A stretch of DNA of 64,000 nucleotides from Azospirillum cavernae (GCF_003590795.1 NZ_QYUL01000002.1:1171001-1235000); one strand, 5' to 3'. Shown: positions 42,189-51,282, counted from the stretch's first letter. The notes: generated by a model not told the origin, from the sequence alone. Made by a program: numbers and translations.

Positions 42189-42377
42189 TTGAGAGTCGTC
42201 ACGCTGGAGGACGTCCGCGCCAGCCCGTGGACGCTGGAAAAGGCGACAGCGTTCAACGCCATGGGGCCGGATCTGCTCTTTAATCGCGCGATTTTTGACT
42301 CCGTCGGCCCGCTGGCGTCGGTCTGGCGCCAGCGGGACGAACGGACGACCGTTCAGACCGTCGATCAGGGCTTGTAG
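42189..42377 (+). CDS. Small doubtful protein
   Basis: Sixty-two codons starting at TTG 42189 with no clear ribosome site (MRVVTLEDVRASPWTLEKATAFNAMGP...). It overlaps the 3' end of the convergent CxxCH gene. A perfect hairpin CCCGCTGGCG/CGCCAGCGGG lies within it (42308-42336), which is more likely a two-way terminator for neighbours. No family is recognised. Confidence 0.25.
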   Translation: MRVVTLEDVRASPWTLEKATAFNAMGPDLLFNRAIFDSVGPLASVWRQRDERTTVQTVDQGL

Positions 42378-44149
42378 TTGCGGAAGGCCGACGTCTTCTT
42401 GAACGGAGTCGGCGATTCCGGCGCCTTCACATTGTCACCCAGAGCAAAGCTGAAATCCTGCCCGATGGTGGCGGCGAAGGCGTGGCAACCGGCGCACCCG
42501 CCCATGCGGATCGGCTTTTCCAGGAAACCGAGATTGGCGGCCTGGAAGGGCAGGAGCCGAGTGTTGTAATAATCGACCAAAGCGTCGGGGAAATGGTGGA
42601 TTTTGTTGGCGGGCACGCCCCTCTTCAGGTCGCCGGTGAACATGCCCAGCGAATAATCGGTTTCGATGGTCGAATTGGCCAGATAATAGGACGCGGTGCT
42701 GCTGAAGCGGGCGTTGTCCTTGCTGTCGAAATCGACCGGAGTCGCCTGGACGTTGATCAGCTTGTAATAGAGCCAGGGCGAATTGGTCTTTCCGGTCTTG
42801 GCAAGATTCTCGCGGATGGCGCTGTGGGCGCTGTCGTTGATCGCGGCGATTTCCTTGGGGATGGCGTGCCAGCGGCTGTTGACGCAGATGGCGCCGTCCG
42901 ACGGCATGGTGTGGTATTTGGGGTTTTCGCGGAAGAACAGGCGGGCGCCCGGCGTGGCGCAATACTCGCCGTTCTTGGTGACGATTGGCGTCAAGACATT
43001 GGGGTTCGAGGTCAGTTCCGGTGAGGTCGGGGTGGGGCCGGAACCGGGGTTGATGATGTTCCCGTTGGCGTCTTCGGTCGGCTTTCCATCGGCGGTCAGG
43101 ATGTTGTCGGCCTGTTCGAAGGTGGACCAGATCCCCCAGGGAGCCGCAGCGGTGAAGGAGATCAGATGCATCCCCACCAGACCCCAACGGTCTTCGCGCC
43201 AGCAGGGGGCGTTGTCCTCAACCTCAAAATAGCGGACGGGGGCCTGGAAGAATCGGCCGGAGGCGGCTTCCTTTTCGGTCAGCGGTCGCCACGACATCTT
43301 CACCTCGACCGAAGACGTCTTGTTCTCTGCGCTTGAGGGCGCGCCCTGATTGGCGGGGGCGAACGGGGCGGCGAAATCAACGTAGGGCGACGGCGGGTTC
43401 TGGGTTTGGCCGCTGGCAAGCGCCTTGACGTAGTTGGCCGACGCGACGCTCAACGCCGATTGGGAGCCAGAGTACCAATATTGATTTTGCACAATGTTGC
43501 TGTAGACGTCCTGATTCATCTTCACGCCGTAACGGATCAGTTGCGGCTGGCTGTTCGTCTTGGTGGGCGTGGCGGGCAGGACGCCAGCGAAGGTCTGGTT
43601 GTTGCCGATCTGGGTGGTCTCGTCCAGCACGGTCCAGGCGGGGGTCTGCACCGGCTCCTGACCCTTGCAGGCCCTGACCTGACCGTCGGCAGTCTTCACG
43701 CCCTCGGGGGAGTAGACGTAGACCGGGGCTTGGTCATAGCCAAAGCGCGGCCCGTTGGTCGGTTTGCCGTCCTTGAGCGTCACGCCATGGGGGGCTTGCG
43801 TCGGCGAACCGTTGCCGGGGTAAAGCTCGACCTTCGAGCGCATGGTCTCCCACACCCGCGCGCCAGGATCGCCAAAATTCTTGGTCTTGTCGGGGGCGTC
43901 GCGCGTGTCCGATTGCGCGGGCCAGTTCAGGGCGATCAAGGCCTTCCAGGCATAGGCCGCGCCAGCGTCCATGTCGACGCCGCCCGTGCTGCCGTCGCCG
44001 CAGGGGTAGGGCATCTCGTAGGTGACGGGAATGCCCATCGGACATTTCTTGGTTTCCTGAGCCAAAGCCGGATTGGCGGCCAGACAGGCGGTCAGTGCGG
44101 CGGCGGGCAGGCCGCAATGCATCCAAAGGCGTGCGTTCATTGTCAACAT
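42365..44149 (-). CDS. Large secreted protein with one C-terminal CxxCH haem motif
   Basis: Protein of 594 residues. Signal peptide ends near ANPALA. The bulk lacks recognisable repeats but has several Cys and Trp-rich segments (APCWREDRWGLVGMHLISFTAAAPWGIWSTFEQADN). A single CxxCH is near the C terminus (RMGGCAGCHAFAATIGQDF), typical of one covalently bound haem c in the periplasm. It is long for a mono-haem cytochrome. Related proteins are called cytochrome c family or hypothetical in other Proteobacteria; the redox partner is unknown. ATG 44149 follows GGGGGAC. Confidence 0.7.
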   Translation of the reverse strand: MLTMNARLWMHCGLPAAALTACLAANPALAQETKKCPMGIPVTYEMPYPCGDGSTGGVDMDAGAAYAWKALIALNWPAQSDTRDAPDKTKNFGDPGARVWETMRSKVELYPGNGSPTQAPHGVTLKDGKPTNGPRFGYDQAPVYVYSPEGVKTADGQVRACKGQEPVQTPAWTVLDETTQIGNNQTFAGVLPATPTKTNSQPQLIRYGVKMNQDVYSNIVQNQYWYSGSQSALSVASANYVKALASGQTQNPPSPYVDFAAPFAPANQGAPSSAENKTSSVEVKMSWRPLTEKEAASGRFFQAPVRYFEVEDNAPCWREDRWGLVGMHLISFTAAAPWGIWSTFEQADNILTADGKPTEDANGNIINPGSGPTPTSPELTSNPNVLTPIVTKNGEYCATPGARLFFRENPKYHTMPSDGAICVNSRWHAIPKEIAAINDSAHSAIRENLAKTGKTNSPWLYYKLINVQATPVDFDSKDNARFSSTASYYLANSTIETDYSLGMFTGDLKRGVPANKIHHFPDALVDYYNTRLLPFQAANLGFLEKPIRMGGCAGCHAFAATIGQDFSFALGDNVKAPESPTPFKKTSAFRNYKP

Positions 44150-44309
44150 GTCCCCCATTGCGAAACGCCGCAGAGTTCTGCGTCCCTTGATTTGGTTTTT
44201 TGCAACGGGGATGCGTCAAGGTGGCGGCAAAATTTGAATCAATGTGAAAAAGAGAAAAACAATTGTTTCTATCAATCAATAATTATGACAACCCATTGAC
44301 GGGCATAGG

Positions 44310-44338
44310 AAAAAGGCCCGCGCGTCGCCGCGCAGGCC
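44310..44338 (-). terminator. Terminator of the HAD-IIA gene
   Basis: On the minus strand GGCC-GCGCG pairs with CGCGC-GGCC (one mismatch, loop GCGA), followed by five T residues. It lies 40 bp after the minus-strand HAD hydrolase and before the next minus-strand gene. Confidence 0.75.
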
Positions 44339-44377
44339 ATCATGCAAACAATTTTTGGGGGCAGTTTGACCCACCCC

Positions 44378-45256
44378 TTACCAGCGCAGGCTGGGAACCG
44401 CGTAGGTTGGCGTGTGCCCGACCGCGTCGGCGACGGCTTGGAGCTTGGCCGCATCGACCGACTCGCCCCAGGCGGCGCCGCCCAACTCCTCCTGGTGGAT
44501 GCCCGCCGTGACCAGCGCCACGTCCAGACCGGCGGCGTTGGCCCCCGCCACGTCGGTGCGCAGGCTGTCGCCCACCGCCAGGATGCGGCGCTTGTCGGTG
44601 ATCCCCATCAGCGACAGGCAGCGGTCATAGACCGAGGCGTAGGGCTTGCCGTGCTGCGTCACGTCGCCGCCCATCTCGTCATAGCGCGCGGCCAGTGTTC
44701 CGGCGCAGATCACCATTTGCGGGCCGACCATCACGATCAAATCGGGGTTGGCGCAGATCATCGGCAGGCGGGCGCGCAGGCAGGCGTCCAACTGCGGCTG
44801 GTAGTCGGCCAGCGTTTCTCCGAACACGACGATGCCGGTGTTCAGGACGAAATCGGCGTCTTCCGGCGCGGCGGCGACGCTGTAGCCCAACCCGTCATAG
44901 ACGTCGGCGTCGCGCTCCGGCCCGATGTGATACAGCCGCCGCCCCAGCCGGGCGTGCCACGGGTCGGCGCGGTCGCGCAGCGCCTCATAGGTCGCCTCGC
45001 CCGAGGTCATCACATGGTGGTAACGGTCGCGGCCCAGCCCCATGCCCGCCAGCTTGGCGATCACCCCATCGGTGCGGCGCGGCGCGTTGGACAGCAGGCA
45101 CAGCGTCTTGCCCGCCGCGTTCATGCGGTCCAGGCAATCGGGAACGCCGGGATAGGCGCGTTCCCCGTCATGCAGCACCCCCCAAAGATCAAGGATGAAG
45201 CCGTCATACTGGTCGATGACGCTGCTGATGCCGGGGATCTGTCGAATGGCGGCCAT
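44378..45256 (-). CDS. HAD-superfamily class IIA hydrolase (TIGR01459-like)
   Basis: Protein of 292 residues. Motif I is DGFILDLWGVLHDGERAYPG, motif II LCLLSNAPRR, and motif IV RILAVGDSLRTDVAGANAAGLDVALVTAG. The class IIA cap with FVLNTG lies between. The family (NagD-like) dephosphorylates sugar or nucleoside phosphates; the alphaproteobacterial subgroup TIGR01459 is uncharacterised. The same strand carries a glycosyltransferase gene 33 bp upstream. Confidence 0.9.
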   Translation of the reverse strand: MAAIRQIPGISSVIDQYDGFILDLWGVLHDGERAYPGVPDCLDRMNAAGKTLCLLSNAPRRTDGVIAKLAGMGLGRDRYHHVMTSGEATYEALRDRADPWHARLGRRLYHIGPERDADVYDGLGYSVAAAPEDADFVLNTGIVVFGETLADYQPQLDACLRARLPMICANPDLIVMVGPQMVICAGTLAARYDEMGGDVTQHGKPYASVYDRCLSLMGITDKRRILAVGDSLRTDVAGANAAGLDVALVTAGIHQEELGGAAWGESVDAAKLQAVADAVGHTPTYAVPSLRW

Positions 45257-45289
45257 GATGTCCGGTGAAAGTGAGGATGGAGAGAGGGG

Positions 45290-46549
45290 TTAGAGCAGCT
45301 CGGCGTAAACGCCCAGCGTGTCGGCGCACATGCGCTCGCGGGTGTAGCGGTCGGCGACGAAGGCCTGGGCGCGGGCGCCGATGGCGTCGCGCTGGTCGGG
45401 CGTCAGCGACAGGGCTTCGCGCAGGGCGTTGGCCAGCGCGTCGGCATCGTCGGGCGGCACCACCCAGGCGGTTTCGCCCGGCATCACGGTTTCCTGATAG
45501 GCCCCGATGGCCGAGACGATCACCGGCTTGCCCATCGCCTGCGCCTCGACGATCACCCGCCCGAAGGCTTCCGGCTCGCGCGAGGCCGAAACGACGACGG
45601 TGGACAGCAGATAGGCGGCGGCCATGTCGCTGCAATGGTCGGTCATCACCACGACGTTGCCCAGCCCCGCCCGCGCGATTCGGCTTTCCAACTCGCGCCG
45701 GTAGCCCGAACGGCCCTGGTCGGAGCCGACCAGCAGGCAGACGACGTCCTTGCGCCCCAGCTTTTCCAACGCCTCGATCAACACGGTCTGGCCCTTCCAG
45801 CGGGTCAGCCGGGCGGGCAGCAGGATCACCGGGCGGTCGGCGGGCAGATGCCACTGTCGCGTCAACTGAATCAGGCGGGCCGAACTGACCCGGTCGGGGG
45901 CGAAGACCGCCCGGTCGATGCCGCGATGGATGGTGCGGATGTTGGCCGGGTCGGTCTCGTAATTCTCCAGAATGTGGCGGCGCACGAAATCGGAAATGGC
46001 GATCACCCGCTCGCCCCGCGCCATCACCGAATTGTACCAGCGCTTCATCCCGCTGCCGATGTTGTAGGGCGCGTGGAAGGTGGTCATGAAGCGCGCGCCG
46101 GTGTCGCGGCAGGCCATCCAGGCGCTCCAGGCCGGGGCGCGCGAGCGGGCGTGGACGATGTCCACCTTGCGCTCCGCGATGATCGCCGCCAGCTTGCGGG
46201 CGTTCTTGCGGATGGTCAGCGGGTTTTTCGAGGCCAACGGCAAGGTGATGTGGCGGATCCCGGCGCGGTCCAATTCCCGCACCATCGCCCCGCCTTGCGA
46301 GGCGACCAGCGGCGTGCCGCCCGCCTCGGCCAACGCCAGCGCCATGTCGATGCAGCCGCGTTCGGCCCCGCCGGTGATGAGCGTCGGCACGACTTGCAGC
46401 ACCGTCGGCGCCCGCCCGCCCGGCCAAAAATCGTGGAACGCCGGGGCGTCGTTGAATGCGGGGGCGTCGGTGGTAAATTGCGGTTCGCGTTCCATGGTGC
46501 CGGCGCTGGGAAAGAGTCGGCCCGATCCGTCCACGAGAGCTTCGTCCAT
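45290..46549 (-). CDS. GT4-family glycosyltransferase
   Basis: Retaining GT-B glycosyltransferase of 419 residues from ATG 46549, or 401 from ATG 46495. The N-terminal Rossmann start is TVLQVVPTLITGGAERGCIDMA; the donor site is GFGRVIVEAQAMGKPVIVSAIGAYQETV (E-x7-E variant). HARSRAPAWSAWMAC and HAPYNIGSGMKRWYNSVMARGERVIAISDF match lipopolysaccharide/capsule-type WaaG-like enzymes. A duplicated NDAPAFHD precedes the domain. It probably acts in LPS or exopolysaccharide synthesis. The start at 46495 leaves room for the divergent esterase promoter. Confidence 0.88.
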   Translation of the reverse strand: MDEALVDGSGRLFPSAGTMEREPQFTTDAPAFNDAPAFHDFWPGGRAPTVLQVVPTLITGGAERGCIDMALALAEAGGTPLVASQGGAMVRELDRAGIRHITLPLASKNPLTIRKNARKLAAIIAERKVDIVHARSRAPAWSAWMACRDTGARFMTTFHAPYNIGSGMKRWYNSVMARGERVIAISDFVRRHILENYETDPANIRTIHRGIDRAVFAPDRVSSARLIQLTRQWHLPADRPVILLPARLTRWKGQTVLIEALEKLGRKDVVCLLVGSDQGRSGYRRELESRIARAGLGNVVVMTDHCSDMAAAYLLSTVVVSASREPEAFGRVIVEAQAMGKPVIVSAIGAYQETVMPGETAWVVPPDDADALANALREALSLTPDQRDAIGARAQAFVADRYTRERMCADTLGVYAELL

Positions 46550-46559
46550 GGGTGTCCAT

Positions 46560-47402
46560 ATGACCGAAACCGCAGCCGCCACGGGCGGCGCGCACCATAG
46601 CCTAAGGCGCGGCGCCGCGACCATAGCCTATCATCACACCCCCGCCGCCCGTCGCGCACATGACGGCGGCGAACATGACGGCGGCGCATTGCCGGGAATC
46701 CTGTTCCTGGGCGGCTTCATGTCGGACATGACGGGCGGCAAGGCGACGGCGCTGGAAGCCTGGGCGGTTGGGCAGGGGCTGGCCTTCACCCGTTTCGACT
46801 ATCAGGGCCATGGCGCGTCGAGCGGGCGATTCGCCGACGGCACCATCGGGCTGTGGGCCGACGACGCGGTGGAGGTGCTGGACCGGGTGACGAGCGGGCC
46901 GCAGATCCTCGTCGGCTCCTCGATGGGCGGTTGGATGATGCTGCTGACCGCGCTGCGGCGGCCCGAGCGGGTGGCGGGTCTGGTCGGAATCGCCCCGGCC
47001 CCCGACTTCACCGAGGATCTGATGTGGGATCTCTTCGATCCCGCCATCCGCCGCGCCATCACCGACGACGGCGTTTGGCTGCGCCCGTCGGAGTACGGCC
47101 CAGACCCGCAACCGATCACCCACGCCCTGATCGAGGATGGCCGCAACCATCTGCTGCTGCGCGGCCCCATTCCCTTCACCGGCCCGACGCGCCTGCTGCA
47201 CGGCCAGCGCGACCCCGACGTGCCCTGGCAGGTCAGCCTGTCGCTGGCCGCCGCCCTGACCGGCGACGACGTGCGGGTGACTCTGGTCAAGGACGGCGAC
47301 CACCGCCTGTCCCGCCCGCAGGATCTGGCGCTGCTCTGCCGCACGGTCGGCGATCTGGTCCGCGATCTGGCCGGGGCGTCCAGCCTTTCGACCGAGGTTT
47401 GA
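46560..47402 (+). CDS. Alpha/beta hydrolase (ABHD10-like carboxylesterase)
   Basis: Protein of 280 residues. Core: GILFLGGFMSDMTGGKATALEAWAVGQGLAFTRFDYQGHGASSG, nucleophile elbow VGSSMGGWMM, acid in RDPDVPW and catalytic His in DGDHRLSRPQD. This fits the small ABHD10/YqiA-like esterases. The N terminus before residue 35 carries a HDGGEHDGG repeat and is probably flexible. Divergent from the glycosyltransferase with only about ten bases between the longest possible starts, so one N terminus may be shorter. It is followed by tRNA-Ser. Confidence 0.87.
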   Translation: MTETAAATGGAHHSLRRGAATIAYHHTPAARRAHDGGEHDGGALPGILFLGGFMSDMTGGKATALEAWAVGQGLAFTRFDYQGHGASSGRFADGTIGLWADDAVEVLDRVTSGPQILVGSSMGGWMMLLTALRRPERVAGLVGIAPAPDFTEDLMWDLFDPAIRRAITDDGVWLRPSEYGPDPQPITHALIEDGRNHLLLRGPIPFTGPTRLLHGQRDPDVPWQVSLSLAAALTGDDVRVTLVKDGDHRLSRPQDLALLCRTVGDLVRDLAGASSLSTEV

Positions 47403-47431
47403 AAAAAAAGCGCAAAGCGGCGACGAAGGGC

Positions 47432-47460
47432 TTGCGCCCCGCCGCCACCCTGGCTATAAC
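47432..47460 (+). promoter_or_regulatory. Promoter of tRNA-Ser
   Basis: TTGCGC and TATAAC with a 17-base spacer, ending 12 bases before the tRNA. Transcription would start about six bases before the mature 5' end. Confidence 0.65.
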
Positions 47461-47472
47461 GCCGTCCTCCGG

Positions 47473-47563
47473 GGAGGGGTGGCCGAGCGGTTGAAGGCGC
47501 ACGCCTGGAAAGTGTGTATACGTCAAAAGCGTATCGAGGGTTCGAATCCCTCTCCCTCCGCCA
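47473..47563 (+). tRNA. tRNA-Ser (anticodon GGA)
   Basis: A 91-nt class II tRNA with acceptor GGAGGGG/TCCCTCC, D arm TGGCCGAGCGGTTGAAGG, anticodon arm with CCTGGAAAG (anticodon GGA), a long variable arm and T arm GGTTCGAATCC, discriminator G and encoded CCA. It reads TCC and TCT serine codons. It is followed by a terminator. Confidence 0.97.
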
Positions 47564-47589
47564 CTGAACGCATGGGCTTCCAACCCATC

Positions 47590-47622
47590 AAAAAGGCTCA
47601 GCCAGCTTGGCTGGGCCTTTTT
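47590..47622 (+). terminator. Terminator after tRNA-Ser
   Basis: AAAAAGGC..CAGCCAG pairs with CTGGG..CCTTTTT around CTTGG, ending in a T-run. Symmetric A and T runs allow two-way use. Confidence 0.85.
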
Positions 47623-47871
47623 GCTGTCACACGCACGTTTCCCACACACGGTCAGGTAATTCGCCATTACTTCGATGGACCGATGCGAGAGATCTTCGTC
47701 GACAAGATGGCGGAGACCATGACCCGGCTTGTCTTTCCTCACGTAAGATTAGGCAACAAGCTGTTTATCCGGGTCTATTATCCGCCGACGGCACGATGGT
47801 CTACGACATCGCGGATCGCGCCGCCGGAACTCTGTCCCTTGCCGCTGGTGTCTTGAATTTTCTGTCCGCGT
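47623..47871. other. Gap after tRNA-Ser with no supported gene
   Basis: Only short open frames occur and none shows a family. The stretch separates tRNA-Ser from a compact three-gene accessory module and may be a remnant of an insertion, but no att repeat of the tRNA 3' end is evident. Confidence 0.35.
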
Positions 47872-48654
47872 CTAGGCGGTCGGCACCGTTCCACCGTCGA
47901 TGACATATTCCGTGCCGGTGATCGCGCTTGCCCGAGGCGAGACTAGGAAAGCGATCAGATCGGCGACCTCGCGCGGGGTTGCTGGCCGCCCCAGGGGAAT
48001 GCCGCCCAGCCCTTGCATGACGATGGCCTTGCCGCCGTCGTAATCCGTACCGGCTTCGGCGGACAGGCGTTCAACGAAGCTGACGGCGGCCTCCGTCTCG
48101 ATCCAGCCCGGTGAGACCCGAACCACCCGAACGCCCTTGGGCGTCACCTCTTTCGACAGGCTCTTGCTGTAGGTCGAGAGCGCCGCCTTGGCGGCCGCAT
48201 AGGCGGTTGTCGATTGTGGCAACGGCAGTTGGTTCTGAATCGATGTGACGTGGATGACGACGCCCGAGCCTTGCGCGATCATCGACGGCAGGAGCGCGCG
48301 ATCAAGCCGGACCGCCGGCATAAGATTGTGGTTCAGTTCCTGTTGCCAGATGTCGTCGTCGAGGACGGCAAAGCCGCCGGGCGGCGCGCTCGAACCGCCC
48401 ATCACGTTGACGATGATGTCCACGCCGCCAAGCTCGTCGAGAACGCCCTTGGCGACCCGCGCGCAGCCATCCGCCGTGGTCAGATCGGCGGCGATGTAGG
48501 AAACGCCGTCCGCCGATGTTTCGGGAACCACGCGGGCGGTCGTCACGATCCGGACACCGGCTGACCGCAGGACGTCCACCACGGACGCTCCAACGCCTTT
48601 CGTGCCGCCCGTGACCAGGGCGCGGCGGCCCTGCAAGTCGAGATCGAAGCTCAC
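47872..48654 (-). CDS. Short-chain dehydrogenase/reductase
   Basis: NAD(P)-dependent oxidoreductase of 260 residues. Cofactor motif [26 protein letters not shown] (NAG-like); catalytic Ser in VTSIQNQ and YAAAK (Tyr-x3-Lys); PGWIETEA and the terminal [11 protein letters not shown] typical of classical SDRs. Substrate unknown. It begins with GTG overlapping the stop of the SnoaL-like gene (GTGA), so both are co-translated. Confidence 0.92.
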   Translation of the reverse strand: MSFDLDLQGRRALVTGGTKGVGASVVDVLRSAGVRIVTTARVVPETSADGVSYIAADLTTADGCARVAKGVLDELGGVDIIVNVMGGSSAPPGGFAVLDDDIWQQELNHNLMPAVRLDRALLPSMIAQGSGVVIHVTSIQNQLPLPQSTTAYAAAKAALSTYSKSLSKEVTPKGVRVVRVSPGWIETEAAVSFVERLSAEAGTDYDGGKAIVMQGLGGIPLGRPATPREVADLIAFLVSPRASAITGTEYVIDGGTVPTA

Positions 48655-48977
48655 AGCGTGATCTCCAATCGGGCGATCTTGTCCCCATTGACGGTGAACG
48701 CGTAACGCAGGTCGACCGGGCTGCCCGGGAAATTGCCGGTCACACGGCTGGTGACGATGGTCCGGTCTTCGTCTTGCGCCATGGCGAAGGGTTCGCTGAC
48801 ATAGGTGTATTGGCTGGAGGCTTCCGTCTTCCAACGGTGAATCGCCGCGCGTCCCGCATGGATCTTCCCCTCGTCCTTGACGGTCGCGGTTTCGCTGAAG
48901 CACGCGGCGACGGACGCGCGCTCGGCGCTGTCCGCCGCGAAATAGGCGGCAATGGGCTGTGGCAGGAGTATGGACAT
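48651..48977 (-). CDS. SnoaL/NTF2-like protein
   Basis: Protein of 108 residues: [47 protein letters not shown] is the NTF2-fold entry helix pattern of SnoaL-type small-molecule-binding enzymes, followed by the beta sheet ending [13 protein letters not shown]. The ATG follows AAGGAAACGCCG. It precedes the SDR gene and is divergent from an HxlR regulator, forming a small stress or detoxification cassette. Confidence 0.85.
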   Translation of the reverse strand: MSILLPQPIAAYFAADSAERASVAACFSETATVKDEGKIHAGRAAIHRWKTEASSQYTYVSEPFAMAQDEDRTIVTSRVTGNFPGSPVDLRYAFTVNGDKIARLEITL

Positions 48978-49055
48978 CGGCGTTTCCTTCGCGATCATTG
49001 GCGCCATCACGATGGTGGCGTTGCACCCCGCCAAAGCTCGTTCTAAACTCCGGAA

Positions 49056-49472
49056 ATGACAAGAACCGACGAAAAAGTAAGGTACTCACCAGAAGGTAAG
49101 CACGTTTCCGGCTACACGCGGGAAACGGCGGCTGATGGCGTCGAACAAGCGCTCAAACGGCTCGAAGGCCGCTGGAAACTCACGATCCTCTTCCATCTGT
49201 TCGGCGGGCGGATCTTGCGCTTCTCGGATTTGGAACGGGCGATCCCAGCGGTGTCGCAGAAGATGCTCATCCAACAACTGCGGCAGATGGAGGCGGATGG
49301 CATCGTCCGCCGCATCGTTCATCATCAGGTGCCGCCGAAGGTTGAATACGCGCTGACCGATTGGGGACAGGCGCTGTGTCCGGCCCTTGACGCGCTGTTG
49401 ACCTGGGCCGCCCAAAGAGACTCGAATGGCGTGGCTCCTGCGGCGGCTGAAAGCCACCCGACCGAGGGCTAA
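49056..49472 (+). CDS. HxlR-family transcriptional regulator
   Basis: Winged-helix protein of 138 residues. [69 protein letters not shown] is the full HxlR core. These regulators sense aldehydes, redox or small ligands and often control a neighbouring oxidoreductase; the divergent SnoaL-SDR pair 78 bp away is the likely target. No cysteine lies in the first helices, so a redox switch is not evident (the only Cys is in ALCPALD). Confidence 0.92.
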   Translation: MTRTDEKVRYSPEGKHVSGYTRETAADGVEQALKRLEGRWKLTILFHLFGGRILRFSDLERAIPAVSQKMLIQQLRQMEADGIVRRIVHHQVPPKVEYALTDWGQALCPALDALLTWAAQRDSNGVAPAAAESHPTEG

Positions 49473-49617
49473 CGACCGCTCGGTCAAGCGGCTCGCCACG
49501 AGGCTCCTGGTTGGGAAAATCGGCTGCTGCGACGCCATGCCTCCCTCCATGTCGCCCGCGAAATCCTGTGTTTTTGAATCGTGATGGAACCGACATCGCC
49601 CTGACATTGGGCGAGCG

Positions 49618-49637
49618 TATCACGATGGAGCGTGATA
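49618..49637. promoter_or_regulatory. Inverted repeat upstream of the 49.7-kb gene
   Basis: TATCACG and CGTGATA are perfect 7-bp arms with a 6-base spacer, 40 bp before the start codon. It could be an operator of the downstream gene. Confidence 0.35.
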
Positions 49638-49677
49638 GCATTGTTCGCGTGACTGATTGTTTGGGGGTTCGTACATC

Positions 49678-50181
49678 ATGGGATTCACGATCGCGATCAA
49701 CGCTTGGGGCGTTCACACCGTTTTGCATCGGGCCATGGCGGCGGCTGAGCTTCAGCGCTGGGACGCCGAATGGCGGGCGGCGGTTGAGTCTTGCGGCGGG
49801 CGGCGGGCGGTTGGGCTGGTCGCGGATCTGCGCGGGCTGACCGGCGCCGACGGCGAGGCCGTGATGGCGCAGGTCGCGCCGCTGCTGTTCGCCCCGCTTG
49901 GGCGGGCGGATGTGGAGCGGTGCGCGGTTCTCGTCGCCGACGCGGCGCAGGCGGATCGTTTCGGCCAGATCGCGGGCGGGCTGGACCCCAGCCGCAAGGT
50001 TCGCGTTTTGGCGGTCGAAGGGCGGGACCGGGTGCAGATCGCGGCGGCTTATGGCTGGGCCTTGAACGGTGCCGAGCCGACGCTGGCGCAACGTCTGCCG
50101 GGCGGCGCGCTGGTGCGTTTGGCCAAGACCGCGCGTCCGCTCCATCGCGACCATCACGCGCCGTTGCGCCGCGCCTCCTGA
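49678..50181 (+). CDS. Protein of unknown function, possibly STAS-like
   Basis: Protein of 167 residues: RWDAEWRAAVESCGGRRAVGLVADLRGLTGADGEAVMAQVAPLLFAPLGRADVERCAVLVADAAQADRFGQIAGGLDPSRKVRVLAVEGRDRVQIAAAYGWALNGA. Alternating strands and helices recall SpoIIAA/STAS-like sheets, but no conserved phosphoserine or known motif is found. It stands alone between HxlR and the pseudopilin genes; the start ATG 49678 is uncertain. Confidence 0.55.
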   Translation: MGFTIAINAWGVHTVLHRAMAAAELQRWDAEWRAAVESCGGRRAVGLVADLRGLTGADGEAVMAQVAPLLFAPLGRADVERCAVLVADAAQADRFGQIAGGLDPSRKVRVLAVEGRDRVQIAAAYGWALNGAEPTLAQRLPGGALVRLAKTARPLHRDHHAPLRRAS

Positions 50182-50203
50182 TTCATCGCCGGAGTCGGGC
50201 GCC

Positions 50204-50884
50204 TCAAGGCCGGTCGCGGCAGGGCAGGGCGGCGTCGCTGGCGCAGCCCCGGTCGCCGTCCAGACGCGGGCGCAGAATCAGGGCCGGGCGCGTCGCGCGA
50301 CCGCTGGCGTCGGTGAAGGACAGGCGGATCAAGCGGGGCAGGTCGCGCGGCGCGGTCCAGCGGTCGAGCCAGCGCGCGCCGTCATGGTAGGAAAAGCGCA
50401 TCGCGGCGGCGCTCTCATACAGGCTGACCGCGTGGTCGGCGGGTTCGATCACCCGCAGGCCGGGATCGGTGACGAGCCGGTGCTCGCGGTGAATCAGGCG
50501 GGAACCGCCGCCCTCCAGCGCTTCGATGTGGAACAGGGCGTAGCGCAGCGGCGGGCCGGGCTGTTGCGATTCGGCGGGCGTTGACAGAATCGGCCCGGCC
50601 AGACGGTCGGCCTCGCCCAGAAAAACAAATTGGCTGTCGGCCCCCCAGCCGACGGACAGGGGAAACAGCCGCTCGCCCCGGCAGCGCAGGACGTCGGCGG
50701 CAAGGCTGTAGGACGACAGCTCGGTCGCCGTCGCGGCGGCGCGGTCAAAGCCCCGGCTGGCGAAGCGCACGCCACCGCCGACCGCCGTCATCACCAGCCC
50801 CAGCACCATCAAAACGGCCAGCAGCTCCAGCAGGGTGAACCCGGCTTGATCGGTCTTCGCGCGCTGGGCGGCGGGGCGGGTCAT
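50204..50884 (-). CDS. gspJ: Type II secretion minor pseudopilin GspJ-like
   Basis: Protein of 226 residues with a prepilin signal: QAGFTLLELLAVLMVLGLVMTAVGGG, cleaved after Gly by the prepilin peptidase with Glu5 present. It is the largest of the group and carries a beta-rich body (LRYALFHIEALEGG, RTLIHREHRLV), consistent with GspJ. It is part of the pseudopilus tip that pushes folded proteins out. It overlaps gspI. Confidence 0.85.
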   Translation of the reverse strand: MTRPAAQRAKTDQAGFTLLELLAVLMVLGLVMTAVGGGVRFASRGFDRAAATATELSSYSLAADVLRCRGERLFPLSVGWGADSQFVFLGEADRLAGPILSTPAESQQPGPPLRYALFHIEALEGGGSRLIHREHRLVTDPGLRVIEPADHAVSLYESAAAMRFSYHDGARWLDRWTAPRDLPRLIRLSFTDASGRATRPALILRPRLDGDRGCASDAALPCRDRP

Positions 50885-51282
50885 GAGCGGCGGCCCAAGC
50901 GGACGGAGCGCAGCTCGTAGCGCGGCCCATCCGCGCCGAAGACGGTGATCTGAATCGCCAGCGGCTCGAAGCCGCTGCGGGTGGTTCCGGCGAAATCGGG
51001 GTGATTCAGCGGGCGGGCCGTCGCCTGCCAACGAACGCCGTCCAGCTCGCCCGACCAGGAACCGGCGCCCGCCTCGCGCGCCGTCACCAGGGCCAACACC
51101 GAATCGGCGACCAGCATCGACCGGCTGGCGTCCTCCGCGCGCTCCAACGCCGCCAAGCCCTGGCGCTGAACCCGCAAGGCGGCGCCGAGAACGATGGCGA
51201 GAATGGCGACGGCGGCCAGAACCTCGATCAGGCTGAAGCCCTGTTGGCGGTTGGGTTGGCGGTTGGCGGGGGGCGACGTCAC
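50881..51282 (-). CDS. gspI: Type II secretion minor pseudopilin GspI-like
   Basis: Protein of 133 residues with prepilin motif QQGFSLIEVLAAVAILAIVLGAALR. The size and the conserved post-motif region (ALERAEDASRSMLVADSVLALV) fit GspI. Start and stop overlap its neighbours (ATGA type), so H, I and J are translationally linked. Confidence 0.87.
   Translation of the reverse strand: MTSPPANRQPNRQQGFSLIEVLAAVAILAIVLGAALRVQRQGLAALERAEDASRSMLVADSVLALVTAREAGAGSWSGELDGVRWQATARPLNHPDFAGTTRSGFEPLAIQITVFGADGPRYELRSVRLGRRS

Noticed and set aside
46640-46695. Tandem CATGACGGCGGCGAA copies in the esterase N terminus as a possible CRISPR or regulatory array
   Set aside because: Only two copies, in frame as HDGGEHDGG, so a small coding duplication is sufficient.
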